Source: Neobacillus cucumis
Lineage (GTDB): Bacteria; Bacillota; Bacilli; Bacillales; Cytobacillaceae
Direction of reading: 5' to 3'
DNA: 64,000 bases
Assembly (NCBI RefSeq): GCF_002860255.1
Contig: NZ_PGVE01000028.1
Location: forward strand, 214,526-278,525
Shown: piece by piece, positions 33,970 to 42,578 of the stretch
Numbering within the stretch: the stretch's first letter is position 1
Layout of the letters: every line of letters starts with the position of its first letter
Position numbers and translations under genes: made by a program
The notes under the pieces: generated by a model
What the model was told of the DNA's origin: nothing
What the model saw: the letters and a program-made list of their open reading frames with translations, nothing else
Database searches by the model: none

Positions 33970-35514
33970 CTAGAGCATTTCTGATGTTGTTTTTGCCTGC
34001 ATATGGAGTAGTAAGTAATCTGGTCCGCCTGCTTTTGAATCGGTTCCGGACATATTGAATCCGCCAAACGGCTGATAACCTACGATTGCTCCTGTACATA
34101 CACGGTTAAAATAAAGATTTCCAACGTGGAACTCTTCTCTTGCTCTCTCGATATTTTCACAGTCATTTGAAATCAAGGCACCTGTTAGACCATAGTCTGT
34201 GTTGTTAGCAATTTTCATCATATGATTAAAATCTTGAGCTTTACAGAAAGTGACCACTGGTCCAAAGATTTCTTCCTTCATAAGGCGGGCATTCTCATCT
34301 AAATCGGCAAAAATGGTCGGCTGAATAAAATACCCTTTGGATTCATCCCCTTCGCCGCCAGTCATTAATCTGCCTTCTTCTTTACCAATTTCAATATAAT
34401 TCATGATCTTTTTGAATGAACGCTCATCAATAACAGGTCCCATGTAAGTATCTTCTAATTCTGGATTGCCTAGAGTAAGAGTTTTCGTTAGTGCAACCGC
34501 CTTTTCAAGGACTACATCATAAACATCTTGATGAACGACTGCACGGGATCCAGCTGAACATTTTTGACCAGAGTAGCCAAAGGCTGAATATACAATAGAA
34601 GCTGCAGCAAGATCTAAATCAGCATCATGATCAACCACAACCGTGTCTTTTCCTCCCATTTCAGCGATTACACGTTTTAGCCAAATTTGTCCTGGATTTA
34701 CCTTTGCAGCCCGTTCATAAATACGGCATCCTACCTCACGGGAACCGGTAAACGAAACAAAACGAGTTTTTGAATGATCTACTAAGTAATCACCGATTTG
34801 AGACCCACTGCCTGGTACAAAGTTTAAAACTCCATTTGGAATACCTGCCTCATGCATTAGCTCTACAAATTTAGCAGCCACAATAGGTGTCGAGTTTGCC
34901 GGCTTTAACAGGACAGTGTTTCCAGTTACAATGGCAGCGACTGTTGTACCCGCCATAATCGCTAACGGGAAGTTAAATGGAGAGATGATAATTCCAACTC
35001 CTAGCGGAATATAGCTGTACTGATTAAATTCACCGAAACGGCTTTGAACTGGTATGCCTTCTTTGATACTTAGCATTTGTCTAGCATAAAACTCGAGGAA
35101 ATCAATAGCTTCTGCGGTATCTGCATCTGCTTCCTTCCACGGCTTCCCCGCTTCTTTTACAAGATAGCTAGAAAATTCATGTTTACGATGGCGCAATATC
35201 GCTGCAGCGCGGAAAAGGATATTGGCACGATGCTCTGGTTTCCATGTTTTCCAAGATTCAAATGCAGTTAGAGCAGCCTGCATCGCTTCTTCAGCTAATT
35301 CTTGATTTGCCATAGAAACCATTCCAATGACCTCTTCCTTATTAGCCGGATTAATGGAAACCATTTTTTCTTCTGTTGTAATAGATTCTCCACCAATAAT
35401 CACAGGGTAGTGTTTTCCAAGTTGGCTTTGAACGAAGGCAAGAGCCTCTTTAAATTCCTGTATATTTTTTTCTTCTGCAAAATTAGTGAATGGTTCATGT
35501 GAGTATGGATACAT
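33970..35514 (-). CDS. rocA: 1-pyrroline-5-carboxylate dehydrogenase RocA
   Basis: This 514-residue aldehyde dehydrogenase oxidises glutamate-5-semialdehyde (pyrroline-5-carboxylate) to glutamate with NAD. The catalytic cysteine lies in [11 protein letters not shown] and the general-base glutamate in [18 protein letters not shown] is the cofactor loop. It is the first gene after the sigma-54 promoter, and AAAGGGGG precedes the ATG. It acts after RocD in ornithine breakdown and also serves proline breakdown. Confidence 0.95.
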   Translation of the reverse strand: MYPYSHEPFTNFAEEKNIQEFKEALAFVQSQLGKHYPVIIGGESITTEEKMVSINPANKEEVIGMVSMANQELAEEAMQAALTAFESWKTWKPEHRANILFRAAAILRHRKHEFSSYLVKEAGKPWKEADADTAEAIDFLEFYARQMLSIKEGIPVQSRFGEFNQYSYIPLGVGIIISPFNFPLAIMAGTTVAAIVTGNTVLLKPANSTPIVAAKFVELMHEAGIPNGVLNFVPGSGSQIGDYLVDHSKTRFVSFTGSREVGCRIYERAAKVNPGQIWLKRVIAEMGGKDTVVVDHDADLDLAAASIVYSAFGYSGQKCSAGSRAVVHQDVYDVVLEKAVALTKTLTLGNPELEDTYMGPVIDERSFKKIMNYIEIGKEEGRLMTGGEGDESKGYFIQPTIFADLDENARLMKEEIFGPVVTFCKAQDFNHMMKIANNTDYGLTGALISNDCENIERAREEFHVGNLYFNRVCTGAIVGYQPFGGFNMSGTDSKAGGPDYLLLHMQAKTTSEML

Positions 35515-35549
35515 GGTTTTTCCCCCTTTTATTTTTCATTAAAGTATAA

Positions 35550-35566
35550 TGCAATTTCTGTGCCAA
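35550..35566 (-). promoter_or_regulatory. Sigma-54 (-24/-12) promoter of the roc operon
   Basis: On the minus strand TTGGCAC-AGAAA-TTGCAT matches the sigma-54 consensus (TTGGCAC-N5-TTGCA) exactly, which points to SigL. It lies 36 bases before the rocA start codon, in the expected direction. Confidence 0.88.
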
Positions 35567-35649
35567 TTATATTTTTGCAGTTTAATAGCTTTTTAACGTT
35601 ATAAACAGCCAAATTTTTTTGCACATAAATTATTTTTTTAACAAAAAAA

Positions 35650-35664
35650 GCAAAATTATTTTGC
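35650..35664. promoter_or_regulatory. RocR-type upstream activating sequence
   Basis: The palindrome GCAAAATTATTTTGC lies about 85 bases upstream of the -24 element, as expected for an enhancer. It resembles the RocR sites known upstream of rocA and rocD in B. subtilis. A looser AT-rich TGCACATAAAT stretch nearby (about 35619) could be a second site but is not symmetric. Confidence 0.75.
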
Positions 35665-35721
35665 GTTAAGTGGTTTTCTTTGTTTAAATAGATGCATAGA
35701 GGAAAAACAAGGGGTATTAAA

Positions 35722-37140
35722 ATGATGGAAAAATCAAAAAATGATTTACTTTTTCTAACAAAAATGTATAAACGAATATTGGATGAGATCGATGTCGGAG
35801 TTCACGCCGTCGATGATACAGGTAAAACGATCATCTACAATAAAAAAATGATGCAAATGGAAGCTATGGATTTTCAGGATGTTATGGATAAAAATCTGCT
35901 AGATGTATTTATGTTTAAAGATGACCAATCAAGTACTCTAGTTAAAGCACTTCAAGAAGGCAAAGAAACGAATAACGTTAAACAAACGTATTTTAACAAT
36001 AAGGGTCGAGAAATTACGACCATTAATAACACCATTCCGATCTATTCAGAGAATAAGCTTCATGGTGCGGTTGAAATTGCTAATGATGTCACAAAGCTTG
36101 AACGCTTAATCAAAGGCAATATGAATAAGGGGTCCTCAAAGTATACCTTCGATAATATTATTGGGAACAGTGCGGCCATTCAAGAGGTGATTGAATCGGC
36201 AAAGCGCGCCACCAGAACATCCTCCTATGTTTTAATTGTTGGAGATACAGGAACGGGAAAAGAACTTTTTGCCCAAAGTATTCATAATGGAAGTGGGCGG
36301 TTATCAGGACCCTTTATTTCACAGAATTGCGCAGCCTTACCAGATAACTTAATCGAGAGTCTCCTGTTCGGGACCAAACGCGGGGCATTCACTGGAGCTG
36401 TGGATACTCCTGGATTATTTGAACAAGCCAATGGAGGCACATTGCTGCTTGATGAAATTAACTCCCTTAATTTAAATCTCCAGGCAAAGCTGCTGCGAGT
36501 ACTTCAGGAAAAAACGATAAAACGAATCGGGGATACAAAGGAAACCTCTGTTGATGTCAGAGTCATTGCTAATATGAATGAAGATCCGATTGATGCAGTA
36601 GCTAATAATCGGATGCGAAAAGACTTATATTATCGACTTGGAGTGGTAACGATCTTTGTTCCGCCATTAAAAGACCGAAAAGAAGATATACCATTACTTG
36701 TGGAACATTTTATTGAAAAATACAATGAGCGTTTTCAAATGCGGGTAAAGGGCTTATCAGAAGAGGTTAAACTGTCATTCTTTGAATATGATTGGCACGG
36801 AAATGTTCGTGAACTGGAGCATATTATTGAAGCCGCCATGAATATTATGATGGATGGAGAAGATTTAATCATGTACCGTCATTTACCGTACCAGTATCGC
36901 AATAAAATGCAGATGAAAGAACGTATGATGCCCTTATCAACGGTTGAAACCTTTATGAAAGATAATGGAGATGTAACAGTACCTTTAAAGGAGCAAATGG
37001 AGGTATTTGAAAAAACCTATGTTGAACATGTCCTCAAGAAAAATGATTTTAATATTTCCAAGACTGCTAAATTACTTGGGTTGAGCCGTCAAAGCTTGCA
37101 ATACCGATTGAAAAAATTAAATTTAGAAGTTAATACCTAA
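35722..37140 (+). CDS. rocR: Sigma-54-dependent transcriptional activator RocR
   Basis: This activator of about 472 residues has a PAS sensory domain (about 10-125), an AAA+ domain with Walker A GDTGTGKE (about 174-181) and the sigma-54-contacting loop GAFTGA (about 221-226). It ends in a Fis-type helix-turn-helix (NISKTAKLLGLSRQSLQYRLKKL). I choose the ATG at 35722, with AAGGGG upstream, over an earlier in-frame ATG at 35692. It is transcribed divergently from rocA and activates it from the palindrome in the shared intergenic region, probably in response to ornithine or citrulline as in B. subtilis. Confidence 0.93.
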   Translation: MMEKSKNDLLFLTKMYKRILDEIDVGVHAVDDTGKTIIYNKKMMQMEAMDFQDVMDKNLLDVFMFKDDQSSTLVKALQEGKETNNVKQTYFNNKGREITTINNTIPIYSENKLHGAVEIANDVTKLERLIKGNMNKGSSKYTFDNIIGNSAAIQEVIESAKRATRTSSYVLIVGDTGTGKELFAQSIHNGSGRLSGPFISQNCAALPDNLIESLLFGTKRGAFTGAVDTPGLFEQANGGTLLLDEINSLNLNLQAKLLRVLQEKTIKRIGDTKETSVDVRVIANMNEDPIDAVANNRMRKDLYYRLGVVTIFVPPLKDRKEDIPLLVEHFIEKYNERFQMRVKGLSEEVKLSFFEYDWHGNVRELEHIIEAAMNIMMDGEDLIMYRHLPYQYRNKMQMKERMMPLSTVETFMKDNGDVTVPLKEQMEVFEKTYVEHVLKKNDFNISKTAKLLGLSRQSLQYRLKKLNLEVNT

Positions 37141-37152
37141 AGCCAATGTATA

Positions 37153-37204
37153 AATATAACGAACTCTAGGATACCAACATCCTAGAGTTCGTTATATTTT
37201 TTAT
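37153..37204 (+). terminator. Terminator of rocR
   Basis: A 20-bp perfect stem with arms 37153-37172 and 37179-37198 (core CGAACTCTAGGAT/ATCCTAGAGTTCG) and loop accaac, followed by T's. Confidence 0.9.
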
Positions 37205-37399
37205 TTTTATATAATAATTTAGTACAAGCATTGAAACGAAAGACTCACTACCTGGGGAGTTTTTTCATATACTATACCAGAAGCAAAATTATATATATCA
37301 ACAACCTACTAAGTAATCCCCTTTTTGATATAAAAACATGCAAGCATAAATATTCCATTTTTCCCCCATACTAAGAAGAAAAATGATGAGGTGAAGAAA

Positions 37400-37606
37400 A
37401 TGGGACTGCTCAATTCATTTAATCAATGGAAAGAGGCTAGATACCAAAATCATGTCTCCACTATGAAGGAGCAAGGCAAATGCCCAGATTGTGAGGGCAG
37501 AGGATATACCGTGTATCCATATAATGAGTTTGCCTATTTTAATTCATTTGAATGCCCAGGATGCCAAGGCAGCGGCCATTACGCAGATTGGGAAGAAATG
37601 CAGTAA
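37400..37606 (+). CDS. Small DnaJ-type zinc-finger protein
   Basis: This 68-residue protein has two CxxC(x)GxG-like motifs, CPDCEGRGYT and CPGCQGSGHY, separated by about 18 residues. The pattern is that of half of a DnaJ zinc-finger domain, binding one zinc ion. The N-terminus is a short amphipathic helix. I choose the ATG at 37400, with GAGGTGA upstream, over an in-frame GTG at 37391. It could be a protein-protein adaptor or stress-related miniprotein; no specific family name is certain. Confidence 0.8.
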   Translation: MGLLNSFNQWKEARYQNHVSTMKEQGKCPDCEGRGYTVYPYNEFAYFNSFECPGCQGSGHYADWEEMQ

Positions 37607-37650
37607 AAAAACTCCCTGCCTTTGACCGGATCATAAGCAGGGAGTTTTTT
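37606..37650. terminator. Bidirectional terminator between the zinc-finger gene and the VanW gene
   Basis: AAACTCCCTGC and GCAGGGAGTTT form the stem, with A-rich and T-rich flanks serving both strands (37606-37619 with 37637-37650). Confidence 0.85.
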
Positions 37651-38640
37651 CTATCTTCTTTCCACCTGATTTAGATATATCTTTGCTGTCCTCACTTCTA
37701 CTGTGATGGTCCCTTTCCTTACAATCGCTTTAAGCATCAGTGGTACACCGGTAGTATTTTTAAAGCGGAAATCTTTGCCGCCGTAAGAAACTGTTGCATC
37801 TCTTCCAGTCGGCACATAGCCAACATGCAGGGAATGATGATGTTTTTCAATATAACTAACCGTTAATTTATCAATCGCGTTATACAAAGTGGAAGATGTT
37901 TGGCAAATCCCACCGCCGATTCCATCGACTAACTTTCCGTTAAGAGCTTCCGGTGCAGGTTGGTATCCATGCTCAGCATCACTTGGCCCGACCGTTGTAT
38001 TAAAGGAAAAGGAATCGCCTGCTCCGATAATGATATTATTGATGGCCTTTGCCGATAATTCAATGTTTTTTGTCCTTCCTGGCATCCCACTATTAAAGTG
38101 TGTGGTATAGGATGCTACTACGACTTGTCCTAATTGTGCTGCCTCCTCCTGCTTGTAGCCGCTTGCTGTAACATACAGGGGGATTTCTACCTTTCCTCCT
38201 TTTAACGAGGCTTGGATAATTTTTTCTGTCAGTTCTTCCTCATCCAGGATGGTTTGAGGTCTCCCCTTTATAAGTAGTCCGTTTGCATCTAACTTATCAA
38301 GGATCATTCTTTTATCATACCCTGGAGTATCTTTTGTTCCTCTTGCTAACTCTCTTGTTAATACAGCTAATTCGGCATTATATTTATCATTATCCGTTCC
38401 AAATCCCATATCCTTGGGTTTGATTGTTTTAATTATACTTTTTGTATTTGGATCGACTATTTTTACATAAATCGTTTTTTCAACTTTCTTCTTCTCTGTC
38501 TTAACTTGTTTCTCTTGTTGACTTTGCTGATGACCCGCTGCCTTTGCTTCTTTTTCCTTCGTTGTCTGTACAGCACAACCAGTTAACCCCACTAAACTTC
38601 CTGCTAAAAGAAAAGTTACAATTCTACTAAACTTTCTCAT
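37651..38640 (-). CDS. VanW-family lipoprotein
   Basis: The 329-residue protein has a lipobox LTGC (cysteine 22) preceded by a basic/hydrophobic signal, so it is probably a lipoprotein on the outer face of the membrane. A Lys/Gln-rich linker and a small N-terminal domain lead to the VanW domain (about 175-310: RTKNIELSAKAINN, GDSFSFNTTVGP, GGGICQTSSTLYNA, HHHSLHVGYVPTGRDATVSY). VanW proteins occur in some vancomycin-resistance operons and widely in Bacillaceae, but their enzymatic function is not settled. No vancomycin genes are nearby. A cell-wall-related role is inferred. Confidence 0.88.
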   Translation of the reverse strand: MRKFSRIVTFLLAGSLVGLTGCAVQTTKEKEAKAAGHQQSQQEKQVKTEKKKVEKTIYVKIVDPNTKSIIKTIKPKDMGFGTDNDKYNAELAVLTRELARGTKDTPGYDKRMILDKLDANGLLIKGRPQTILDEEELTEKIIQASLKGGKVEIPLYVTASGYKQEEAAQLGQVVVASYTTHFNSGMPGRTKNIELSAKAINNIIIGAGDSFSFNTTVGPSDAEHGYQPAPEALNGKLVDGIGGGICQTSSTLYNAIDKLTVSYIEKHHHSLHVGYVPTGRDATVSYGGKDFRFKNTTGVPLMLKAIVRKGTITVEVRTAKIYLNQVERR

Positions 38641-38928
38641 TTTCCCCCATCTTTTCCTTTTATATAGTTTTTTACTTAACCTATTAATATATTATTTGAC
38701 GATCAGTAACAAATTTAGTTTCACTCATTATATCCTTATTATCCCATATTTTTTACCATTTCCTGTATTATTTATCAAAGCATGGGTTCATTTTATCACT
38801 TTTATCATGGATTTAGGATTACTTTTTCTTCAATTTCTAAAAATTTTTTGCACTAAAAACTAAGAATAAAAATATGAGAAAGGTAAATAGTAATACTTAG
38901 GTTTTTTCATTTTTTTGGAGGTGCTTAA

Positions 38929-39276
38929 ATGTCTGTTTATGTACATCAGACGTTTGTCATTAAACAAGATAAATTTAAAGAAGGTATTGATAATTTAAGG
39001 GAGATAAAGAAGTTTAGAATGGAAAATTATAATCACAAGGTGGAAATTTTAACACCGGTATCTGGAGAGGATCATACATATGCCCTTTTGTCTGTTTATG
39101 AAGGTTTAGCTGAGATGGAATTACAAAATATGAAAATGTTTGAAGATGAAGAATACTTGGAGCTTATTGGTCCTTTCTTCTTGGAAAATATCGAGCAGGG
39201 CAGTATGTATACACAAATCTATCGTTCCTTGAGCGAGCGAAAATCAGATAAAAAGAAGGAAAAAGAGAAGGATTGA
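38929..39276 (+). CDS. Small alpha/beta protein, possibly dimeric barrel (Dabb-like)
   Basis: This 115-residue cytosolic protein has the order strand-helix-strand-strand-helix (YVHQTFVIKQDKFKEGIDNLREIKKF... HKVEILTPVSGEDHTYALLSVYEGLAEME), which resembles dimeric alpha-beta barrel/NIPSNAP folds. A Lys/Glu-rich tail ends the protein. GGAGGTG supports the ATG. No specific function can be named. Confidence 0.7.
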   Translation: MSVYVHQTFVIKQDKFKEGIDNLREIKKFRMENYNHKVEILTPVSGEDHTYALLSVYEGLAEMELQNMKMFEDEEYLELIGPFFLENIEQGSMYTQIYRSLSERKSDKKKEKEKD

Positions 39277-39287
39277 TTTACCTGACA

Positions 39288-39326
39288 AAACACAAAAAGG
39301 GCAATATTGCCCTTTTTGTGTTTCTC
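39288..39326. terminator. Bidirectional terminator before the gntP end
   Basis: An 18-bp perfect inverted repeat, AAACACAAAAAGGGCAAT followed directly by its complement (39288-39305 and 39306-39323), lies between converging genes. Confidence 0.88.
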
Positions 39327-40652
39327 TTATAACAATATATTTAGGAGAAGCGCTCCTCCAAACGCTACAAATGAGAGGATGGTTTCTAAGACTGTCCAAG
39401 TTCTGAAGGTTTCTGGAACAGTTAATCCTAAATATTCTTTTACCATCCAGAAACCGGCATCGTTGACGTGTGAAAACATGAGTGAGCCTGCTCCTGTGGC
39501 AATAACTAGTAATTCTAGATTTACATCAGGCATTCCGGCAACTACAGGAGAAACAATCCCTGCTGCTGTAGTTAAAGCGACCGTCGCTGATCCCGTAGCG
39601 ATACGAATTAAACCTGCTATTAAAAAAGCTAATACGAGTGGTGATAATGACAAGTTCTCTGCCATTCTTGCAATCGTATCTCCTACTCCACTTTCAATTA
39701 AGATTTGTTTAAATCCCCCGCCAGCACCAATAATTAATGCGATCGAACCTACTGGCAGTAAACATTCTTCCGTCAACTTTTTAATAGCTTCCTTATTCAT
39801 ACCTTTTTGCATGCCAAGGAAATAATAAGCGACAAAGACTGAGATTAAAAGGGCGATAATAGGACTGCCAATGAAAATGAGAATTTTCGCAATCCCTGCC
39901 GTTAATCCCAAATAGGGTGCGACTGCGGATAGAATCATCAGTAACACGGGTAAAAGGATAATAAAAAAAGAAATCCCTGTTCCAGGTAAATCTTTAGCCC
40001 TTGTAGTAATACGGATTAATTCCGGTTCCCCTGCTGGAACAACACGTTTGTTAACCCACATCGCAAACAAAGGACCTGCGATAATAACGGCTGGAATAGC
40101 GATGATTAACGAATATAAAAGGACCTTGCCTAGATTCGCCTTGTAGATACTAATGGCTGCCAATGCCCCTGGATGCGGCGGTACGAGTCCATGGACAATT
40201 GATAACCCTGCAATACATGGAAGGGCTATTAATAAAATGTTTTGTTTGGATGACTTATGAATCGAAATGACTAAAGGTAATAAAATTAAAATCCCTACCT
40301 CAAAAAATACAGGAATACCAATAATAAAACCTGAAAGCATCATAGCCCATGGCAGTTTGTTTACACCAAAGACACGGATAAAGTATTCAGCAATTTGCAT
40401 ACCCGCACCAGAGTCCGCCAACATCTTTCCTAAAATCGTTCCTAGAGCCAAGATCCCGATTAAATGTCCTAAGACACCACCCACACCTGTTTCATAAGCT
40501 GCCACAATTTTATCAAGTGATAATCCTGATACCAACGCTAAAAACAAGCTGGCTACTAACAAACTGATAAATGCATGCCATTTAAATAAAGATACGCCTA
40601 GGACAACGATAACAATCGAAACGAGGGTCATCAGGAGTAAAAAAGTGTCCAT
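39327..40652 (-). CDS. GntP-family gluconate/sugar-acid permease
   Basis: This 441-residue polytopic membrane protein has the GntP family signature (GVLGHLIGILALGTILGKMLADSG, GIPVFFEVGILILLPL, VPPHPGALAA). These carriers import gluconate, idonate, glycerate or related sugar acids with protons. There is no gluconate kinase in the window, and the uronate genes are about 15 kb away, so the substrate is uncertain. AAAGGATGG precedes the ATG. Monocistronic. Confidence 0.92.
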   Translation of the reverse strand: MDTFLLLMTLVSIVIVVLGVSLFKWHAFISLLVASLFLALVSGLSLDKIVAAYETGVGGVLGHLIGILALGTILGKMLADSGAGMQIAEYFIRVFGVNKLPWAMMLSGFIIGIPVFFEVGILILLPLVISIHKSSKQNILLIALPCIAGLSIVHGLVPPHPGALAAISIYKANLGKVLLYSLIIAIPAVIIAGPLFAMWVNKRVVPAGEPELIRITTRAKDLPGTGISFFIILLPVLLMILSAVAPYLGLTAGIAKILIFIGSPIIALLISVFVAYYFLGMQKGMNKEAIKKLTEECLLPVGSIALIIGAGGGFKQILIESGVGDTIARMAENLSLSPLVLAFLIAGLIRIATGSATVALTTAAGIVSPVVAGMPDVNLELLVIATGAGSLMFSHVNDAGFWMVKEYLGLTVPETFRTWTVLETILSFVAFGGALLLNILL

Positions 40653-40748
40653 TTTTGTACACCATCCTTTACAATATTATTTGTTGTATATCACTCTTAT
40701 TGTTAACATTTGTTACGTTTACATTCCGTTATTCTTTTAAAACCAAAA

Positions 40749-40778
40749 AAGCCTTCACTCCTTTTGGAATGAAGGCTT
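40749..40778 (-). terminator. Terminator of aspA
   Basis: AAGCCTTCA/TGAAGGCTT (40749-40757 and 40770-40778), with a further partly paired inner stem, followed on the minus strand by TTTTT. Confidence 0.85.
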
Positions 40779-40784
40779 ATATTT

Positions 40785-42203
40785 TTAATCCCTATCTAAT
40801 AGGGCAGCACCAGCAATGCCTGGTTTGGTCATTTCAAAAATATTTAAAATAAGATCTAATTCCTCTTCTGTAAGTACATCATGCTGCAAACATAAATCAC
40901 GGACAGATTTTCCGCTGACAATAGCTTCTCTGGCAATCCTTGCTGCTACTTCATAACCTAAATGTGGGTTAACTGCCGTAATAATACCAACACTCTTTTC
41001 GACATACTCTTTTAAACGTGCCTCGTTAGCTTCGATTCCCTTCAAGCAGAAGTCCGTAAAAGAACGGAAACCATTATTCATTATACTTATTGATTGAAGC
41101 AAGTTAAAAACTAATACAGGTTCCATGACGTTCAGTTCAAGCTGACCGGCTTCCGAAGCCAGACAAATAGTATGGTCGTTTCCTATCACCTGAAAAGCTA
41201 TCTGGTTAATAAGCTCTGGCATCACCGGATTCACTTTTCCTGGCATAATAGAAGACCCAGGCTGGCGGGGCGGCAAACTAATTTCCCCAAGACCAGCACG
41301 CGGACCTGAAGCCATGAGACGTAAATCGTTGGCTATTTTTGACATATTCATCATACATACTTTTAATGCAGCCGAAACTTCAGTATAAGCATCGGTATTT
41401 TGGGTTGCATCGACAAGATGTTCTGCATTAATCAACGGCAGCCCGCTAATGTCCGCTAAATGAGTTACGACATCTTTAATATATCTAGGGTCCGCATTTA
41501 AGCCTGTACCCACCGCTGTAGCACCCATGTTGACTTCGTATAGATGATCTTTAGAATGAGAGATCCTTTTTATATCTCGTTCTACTACACGGGAGTATGC
41601 TTCAAATTCTTGACCGAGGCGAATGGGAACGGCATCCTGCAAATGGGTACGTCCCATTTTTATTACATTTTCAAATTGCTTAGCCTTCTCCTTGAAGACC
41701 TTGAGCATATCATTCATCGTTATAAGTAATTTTTCAAGTAATTTTAAAGTTGCAATGTGGATGGCTGTTGGAAAAACATCGTTTGTTGATTGCGACATAT
41801 TGACATGTGTATTAGGACTTAAGTGAATATAGGCTCCCTTTTCATGTCCGAGCAATTCAAGTGCACGATTAGCAATCACTTCATTTGCATTCATATTCAT
41901 GGAAGTGCCTGCCCCGCCTTGAATCGGGTCTACAATAAATTGGTCATTCCACTTCCCTGCAATGACTTCATCGGCTGCTTGACAAATCACTTCACCGAGT
42001 CCGGAATATAACCTCTTAGTATTCATATTGGCAATTGCCGCGGCTTTTTTTATCATAGCAAGCGCTTTTATTAATTCTTCGTGTATGGAATAGCCAGTTA
42101 TCGGAAAGTTCTCAACCGCCCTAAGTGTTTGAATTCCATAATAAGCATCCTTTGGAATTTCTTTTTTTCCTAAGAAATCCTGTTCCGTTCTGTTTGCGAC
42201 CAT
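40785..42203 (-). CDS. aspA: Aspartate ammonia-lyase
   Basis: This aspartase/fumarase-family enzyme of about 472 residues splits aspartate into fumarate and ammonia. The family signature GSSIMPGKVNP lies near residue 317. The N-terminal region IPKDAYYGIQTLRAVENFPI and the SPNTHVNMSQSTNDVFPT stretch discriminate aspartase from fumarase. I choose the ATG at 42203, with AAAGGAG upstream, which removes a non-conserved N-terminal extension. It fits the amino-acid-catabolism theme of the adjacent roc locus but is a separate transcription unit. Confidence 0.95.
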   Translation of the reverse strand: MVANRTEQDFLGKKEIPKDAYYGIQTLRAVENFPITGYSIHEELIKALAMIKKAAAIANMNTKRLYSGLGEVICQAADEVIAGKWNDQFIVDPIQGGAGTSMNMNANEVIANRALELLGHEKGAYIHLSPNTHVNMSQSTNDVFPTAIHIATLKLLEKLLITMNDMLKVFKEKAKQFENVIKMGRTHLQDAVPIRLGQEFEAYSRVVERDIKRISHSKDHLYEVNMGATAVGTGLNADPRYIKDVVTHLADISGLPLINAEHLVDATQNTDAYTEVSAALKVCMMNMSKIANDLRLMASGPRAGLGEISLPPRQPGSSIMPGKVNPVMPELINQIAFQVIGNDHTICLASEAGQLELNVMEPVLVFNLLQSISIMNNGFRSFTDFCLKGIEANEARLKEYVEKSVGIITAVNPHLGYEVAARIAREAIVSGKSVRDLCLQHDVLTEEELDLILNIFEMTKPGIAGAALLDRD

Positions 42204-42578
42204 GTCTGTCTGTCTCCTTTTTAATAAAAACAATAAATACAAAGAAATCATAACAATAAAAATTACCTGTGTCTCTACTTCTAATATGAATTCTTACCTA
42301 ATTCACATAATTACTCTGTTAAAATAATAATCCTTCAAGGAACTTTGTATTTTTTTATTTATTCTTGCCAAACAATCGTTAATTTTACAATATTTTTAAA
42401 CCTCTCAAAGTGTAGATTTTTGTCAACTTTAGAAATTCATGTAGAATTTTGTCATTAATTTTATTTTTTAATATCTTATATTAATATGTTATTCATGATA
42501 TAATCATCTAAAATATTATTTTAATATTATAAATTTTATAACAATGATGTTTTATATGAAAGAGAGGTTTCATTATTA
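42204..42578. other. AT-rich divergent promoter region between aspA and the P450 gene
   Basis: The 375 bases between aspA and the P450 gene hold no open frame or clear repeat. For the P450 gene there is an extended -10 TGATATAAT (42496-42504) and a GAGAGG ribosome site. I saw no Bm3R1-type operator. Confidence 0.5.

Noticed and set aside
37236..37266. Hairpin-like sequence with T-run between rocR and the zinc-finger gene
   Set aside because: Only a 4-base stem with a mismatch; no gene to terminate and no clear promoter, so it is too weak to call.
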